From Maritimibacter sp. (lineage in GTDB: Bacteria; Pseudomonadota; Alphaproteobacteria; Rhodobacterales; Rhodobacteraceae), in NCBI GenBank assembly GCA_002695005.1, contig NZNT01000019.1, forward strand, positions 1-64,000: a DNA stretch of 64,000 bases, in the 5' to 3' direction. Positions within the stretch are counted from its first letter, which is position 1, and the number at the start of each line of letters is the position of its first letter. A program made the translations under genes and the position numbers. The notes beneath the pieces were generated by a model, which saw only the letters and a program-made list of their open reading frames with translations, was not told the DNA's origin and searched no databases. Of this stretch, positions 62,309 through 64,000 are shown piece by piece.

Positions 62309-63280
62309 ATGTCGGAACCTGTAACCAATGCGGAAATCGAGGACGTGCTGTCGGCAGTCCGGCGGCTTGTCTCGGAAACCGGTGCGCCGCGGCGTGAGGA
62401 ACGTGCGAGCGAGATGGCCAGCAAACTTGTCCTGACGCCCGCATTCCGCGTCGACACGGCGCCGGCGGCCGAGCCGGAAGTGGCGCCGGTGCCGGAAGCG
62501 CCGATGGAAGAGGACGTGCCCGAAACGCGCGATTTTTCCGTCGAGACTCTGGTGCATGATGCCGTGGAGACGTCCGATACGCCGGACACTGACGCGAAGC
62601 AAACGCCGACGCCCGATGATAGTCATCCGGACCCGCTCAACGCGGCGCTTGCCGCTTTGAGCGGAGAAACCACCACCCACGAGGCGCCGGAACAGGAGCC
62701 TGTGGCGGACACCGTCGCGCCGCAGGAGGACGTGGCCGGGATCACCGAGTCACTCGAAGATCGGATCGCGGAACTTGAGGCCGTGGTCACATCTCCTGCG
62801 TCGGAAGATTGGGAGCCTGACGGGTCCGAGGAGCCGGATACGCCCAAGACGGTCCTGTTTCGTCATACCTCGCCCTTCGACAGGCCCGCTGCGGCGGAGT
62901 CGGAGGCAGACGCGCTCGCAGAGGAGGCGTCGGAGGCTGAAGACCACTTCGACGATCTGAGCGCGGCGTCCGAGGCGACCGACTGGGAAGATGTCGAGGA
63001 CGAGAACATCGCGTTTTCCTCTGAGAGCGAGACACTAGAAACGGAAGACAACACGCTCTACGCCGACGCTGATTACAACGATCCGGACGTCGCGGCTGGT
63101 TTGAGCGGCGACGAATCCCCGGATGACATGGTGATCGACGAGGACATGCTGCGCGAGATCGTGGGACGGCTGGTGCGCGAGGAGCTTCAGGGCACCATGG
63201 GCGAGCGGATCACGCGTAACCTGCGCCGCATGGTCCGGCGCGAGATCGCCCGCGCGATGGCGCTCAAGGACTTCGACTAA
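62309..63280 (+). CDS. DUF2497 / PopZ-like pole-organising protein
   Basis: 323 residues. The N-terminus SNAEIEDVLSAVRRLVSETG-like segment (VTNAEIEDVLSAVRRLVSE) and the C-terminal DMLREIVGRLVREELQGTMG plus ITRNLRRMVRREIARAMAL are the two conserved helical ends of DUF2497/PopZ proteins. The long middle is acidic, Pro/Glu/Asp-rich and probably disordered, as in PopZ. Such proteins organise the cell pole and bind chromosome-segregation partners. It has the usual position after tolC. Confidence 0.8.
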   Translation: MSEPVTNAEIEDVLSAVRRLVSETGAPRREERASEMASKLVLTPAFRVDTAPAAEPEVAPVPEAPMEEDVPETRDFSVETLVHDAVETSDTPDTDAKQTPTPDDSHPDPLNAALAALSGETTTHEAPEQEPVADTVAPQEDVAGITESLEDRIAELEAVVTSPASEDWEPDGSEEPDTPKTVLFRHTSPFDRPAAAESEADALAEEASEAEDHFDDLSAASEATDWEDVEDENIAFSSESETLETEDNTLYADADYNDPDVAAGLSGDESPDDMVIDEDMLREIVGRLVREELQGTMGERITRNLRRMVRREIARAMALKDFD

Positions 63281-63324
63281 GTTTTCCAAGATAGCGGCGC
63301 GCCTTCGGCGCAAGTCCATGCCTC

Positions 63325-63347
63325 GCGCCTGTCCGGTGGACAGGCGC
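63325..63347. terminator. Perfect terminator-type hairpin
   Basis: GCGCCTGTCC (63325-63334) and GGACAGGCGC (63338-63347) are exact inverted copies around GGT. It lies between two convergent genes (DUF2497 and cobQ), so it may end transcription from both sides. Confidence 0.7.
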
Positions 63348-63375
63348 TCACGTTGGCGCGGGCGGTGACGATACG

Positions 63376-64000
63376 TCAGTGCGCGAGGGCAAGAAGCGCG
63401 TCCACGTCAAGGTGGGTTTCGAGGTGTTCGGCGAGGGCGTCCAGAGTAGCCTCGACCGATGCACCATAGGACATTTCCGATGTTGTTGCTCCCAAACGGG
63501 CGAGGAACGCCCGCCGAAAAGCGTCTGAATCGAACATTCCATGCAAATAGGTGCCGCGCACGCGCCCGGTTGGGTCTTGGGCCCCTTCGGGCCGCGCGTC
63601 GATGGTGAGCCAGGGCCGGTCGGTCCCGGGGCCGGTCGTCGTGCCAAGGTGGATCTCGTAGCCCGTGAGCGTTTCGCCGGTCTCGATGTCACGCGCCTTT
63701 GTCAGGGAGAGCCTTTTTTTCAGCTGGAGCCGGGTCGTGACATCGAGAAGGCCAAGGCCGGGAACGGCGCCTGGTTCGCCCTCAAGACCATCGGGGTCCT
63801 CGATCCGCGTGCCGAGCATCTGGTAACCGCCGCAGACACCCAGCACATGTCCGCCGCGACGGACATGAGCGGTGAGGTCGATGTCCCAGCCCTGCGCCCG
63901 GTAATGGGCGAGGTCGGCGATGGTGGATTTCGAGCCGGGCAAGAGAACGAGGTCGGCGTCGCCGGGGAGCGGGCTGCCGGCCTGGACGATCTCTACTGTC
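63376..64000 (-). CDS. cobQ: Cobyric acid synthase, C-terminal part (runs off window)
   Basis: Partial gene on the minus strand; the open frame continues beyond 64000. The class I glutamine amidotransferase-like region shows VLLPGSKSTIADLAHY, then GGHVLGVCGGYQMLG with the Cys, GLGLLDVTTRL, TGYEIHLG and TYLHGMFDSDAFRRAFL with the His. This is CobQ/CbiP, which amidates cobyrinic acid derivatives in cobalamin synthesis using glutamine and ATP. The 5' end is not visible. Confidence 0.9.
   Translation of the reverse strand, partial: TVEIVQAGSPLPGDADLVLLPGSKSTIADLAHYRAQGWDIDLTAHVRRGGHVLGVCGGYQMLGTRIEDPDGLEGEPGAVPGLGLLDVTTRLQLKKRLSLTKARDIETGETLTGYEIHLGTTTGPGTDRPWLTIDARPEGAQDPTGRVRGTYLHGMFDSDAFRRAFLARLGATTSEMSYGASVEATLDALAEHLETHLDVDALLALAH

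Overview
The window looks like a high-GC alphaproteobacterial chromosome, most likely Rhodobacteraceae (Roseobacter group). The reasons are the strong G/C bias in third codon positions, the TRAP transporter genes, the tRNA-Cys / pcm / tolC / DUF2497 neighbourhood at the right end, and several small secreted proteins of a style common in that family. This is recognition from memory; no search was run.

Layout. (1) 1-5249: small membrane and secreted proteins, several with bacterial SH3 domains, ending in a decayed IS6-type transposase. (2) 5356-6462: a zinc-free MDR oxidoreductase. (3) 6869-21314: a lipid-type polyketide cluster. It has an aryl/acyl-CoA ligase, a two-domain GNAT, one 2.9-kilo-residue megasynthase (KS-AT-DH-ER-KR-ACP, then a class III aminotransferase and a domain resembling cyanobacterial acyl-ACP reductase), a small secreted beta-rich protein and an RND/MMPL exporter. 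(4) 21630-32541: a broken succinate-semialdehyde dehydrogenase gene and an aromatic catabolism cluster (LigA/LigB-type extradiol dioxygenase, FAD monooxygenase, three alpha/beta hydrolases, GST, TRAP transporter, AraC regulator). (5) 32858-36330: an overlooked 37-residue peptide gene, an ATP-grasp ligase and a large protein with a possible Cys-His-Asn triad. (6) 36405-41287: LysR, MDR dehydrogenase, DUF4386 protein, antiporter remnant, cupin and TetR genes. (7) 41479-59927: a tRNA-Cys integration hot spot. (8) 60056-64000: pcm, tolC, a DUF2497/PopZ-like gene and the 3' part of cobQ.

The hot spot is layered. A 44-bp exact repeat of the tRNA-Cys 3' part lies at 42928-42971 and again inside the intact tRNA-Cys (50881-50954). 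It bounds island A, which carries its own integrase (49506-50522), a NERD nuclease with a zinc ribbon, and a 1313-residue protein with a restriction-nuclease-like N-terminus, helical repeats, a GreA/B C-terminal-like segment and a PIN-like C-terminus. A diverged 5' half of tRNA-Cys sits at 59886-59927 beside pcm. The region between it and the intact tRNA (island C) has an integrase remnant at the tRNA-proximal end and a DUF262-HEPN pair at the other. A third, truncated integrase (41542-42831) marks an older element to the left. The defence-type genes are visibly more A/T-rich than the rest.

How the genes may work together (inference). The polyketide cluster could make and export an amine or N-acyl-amine lipid: chain built on malonate units, released by reduction to an aldehyde, transaminated, possibly acylated by the GNAT and exported by the RND protein. 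The catabolic cluster could import an aromatic acid by TRAP transport, hydroxylate it, open the ring with LigAB and process the product with the hydrolases. The ATP-grasp locus could be a small peptide-modification or amide-ligation system.
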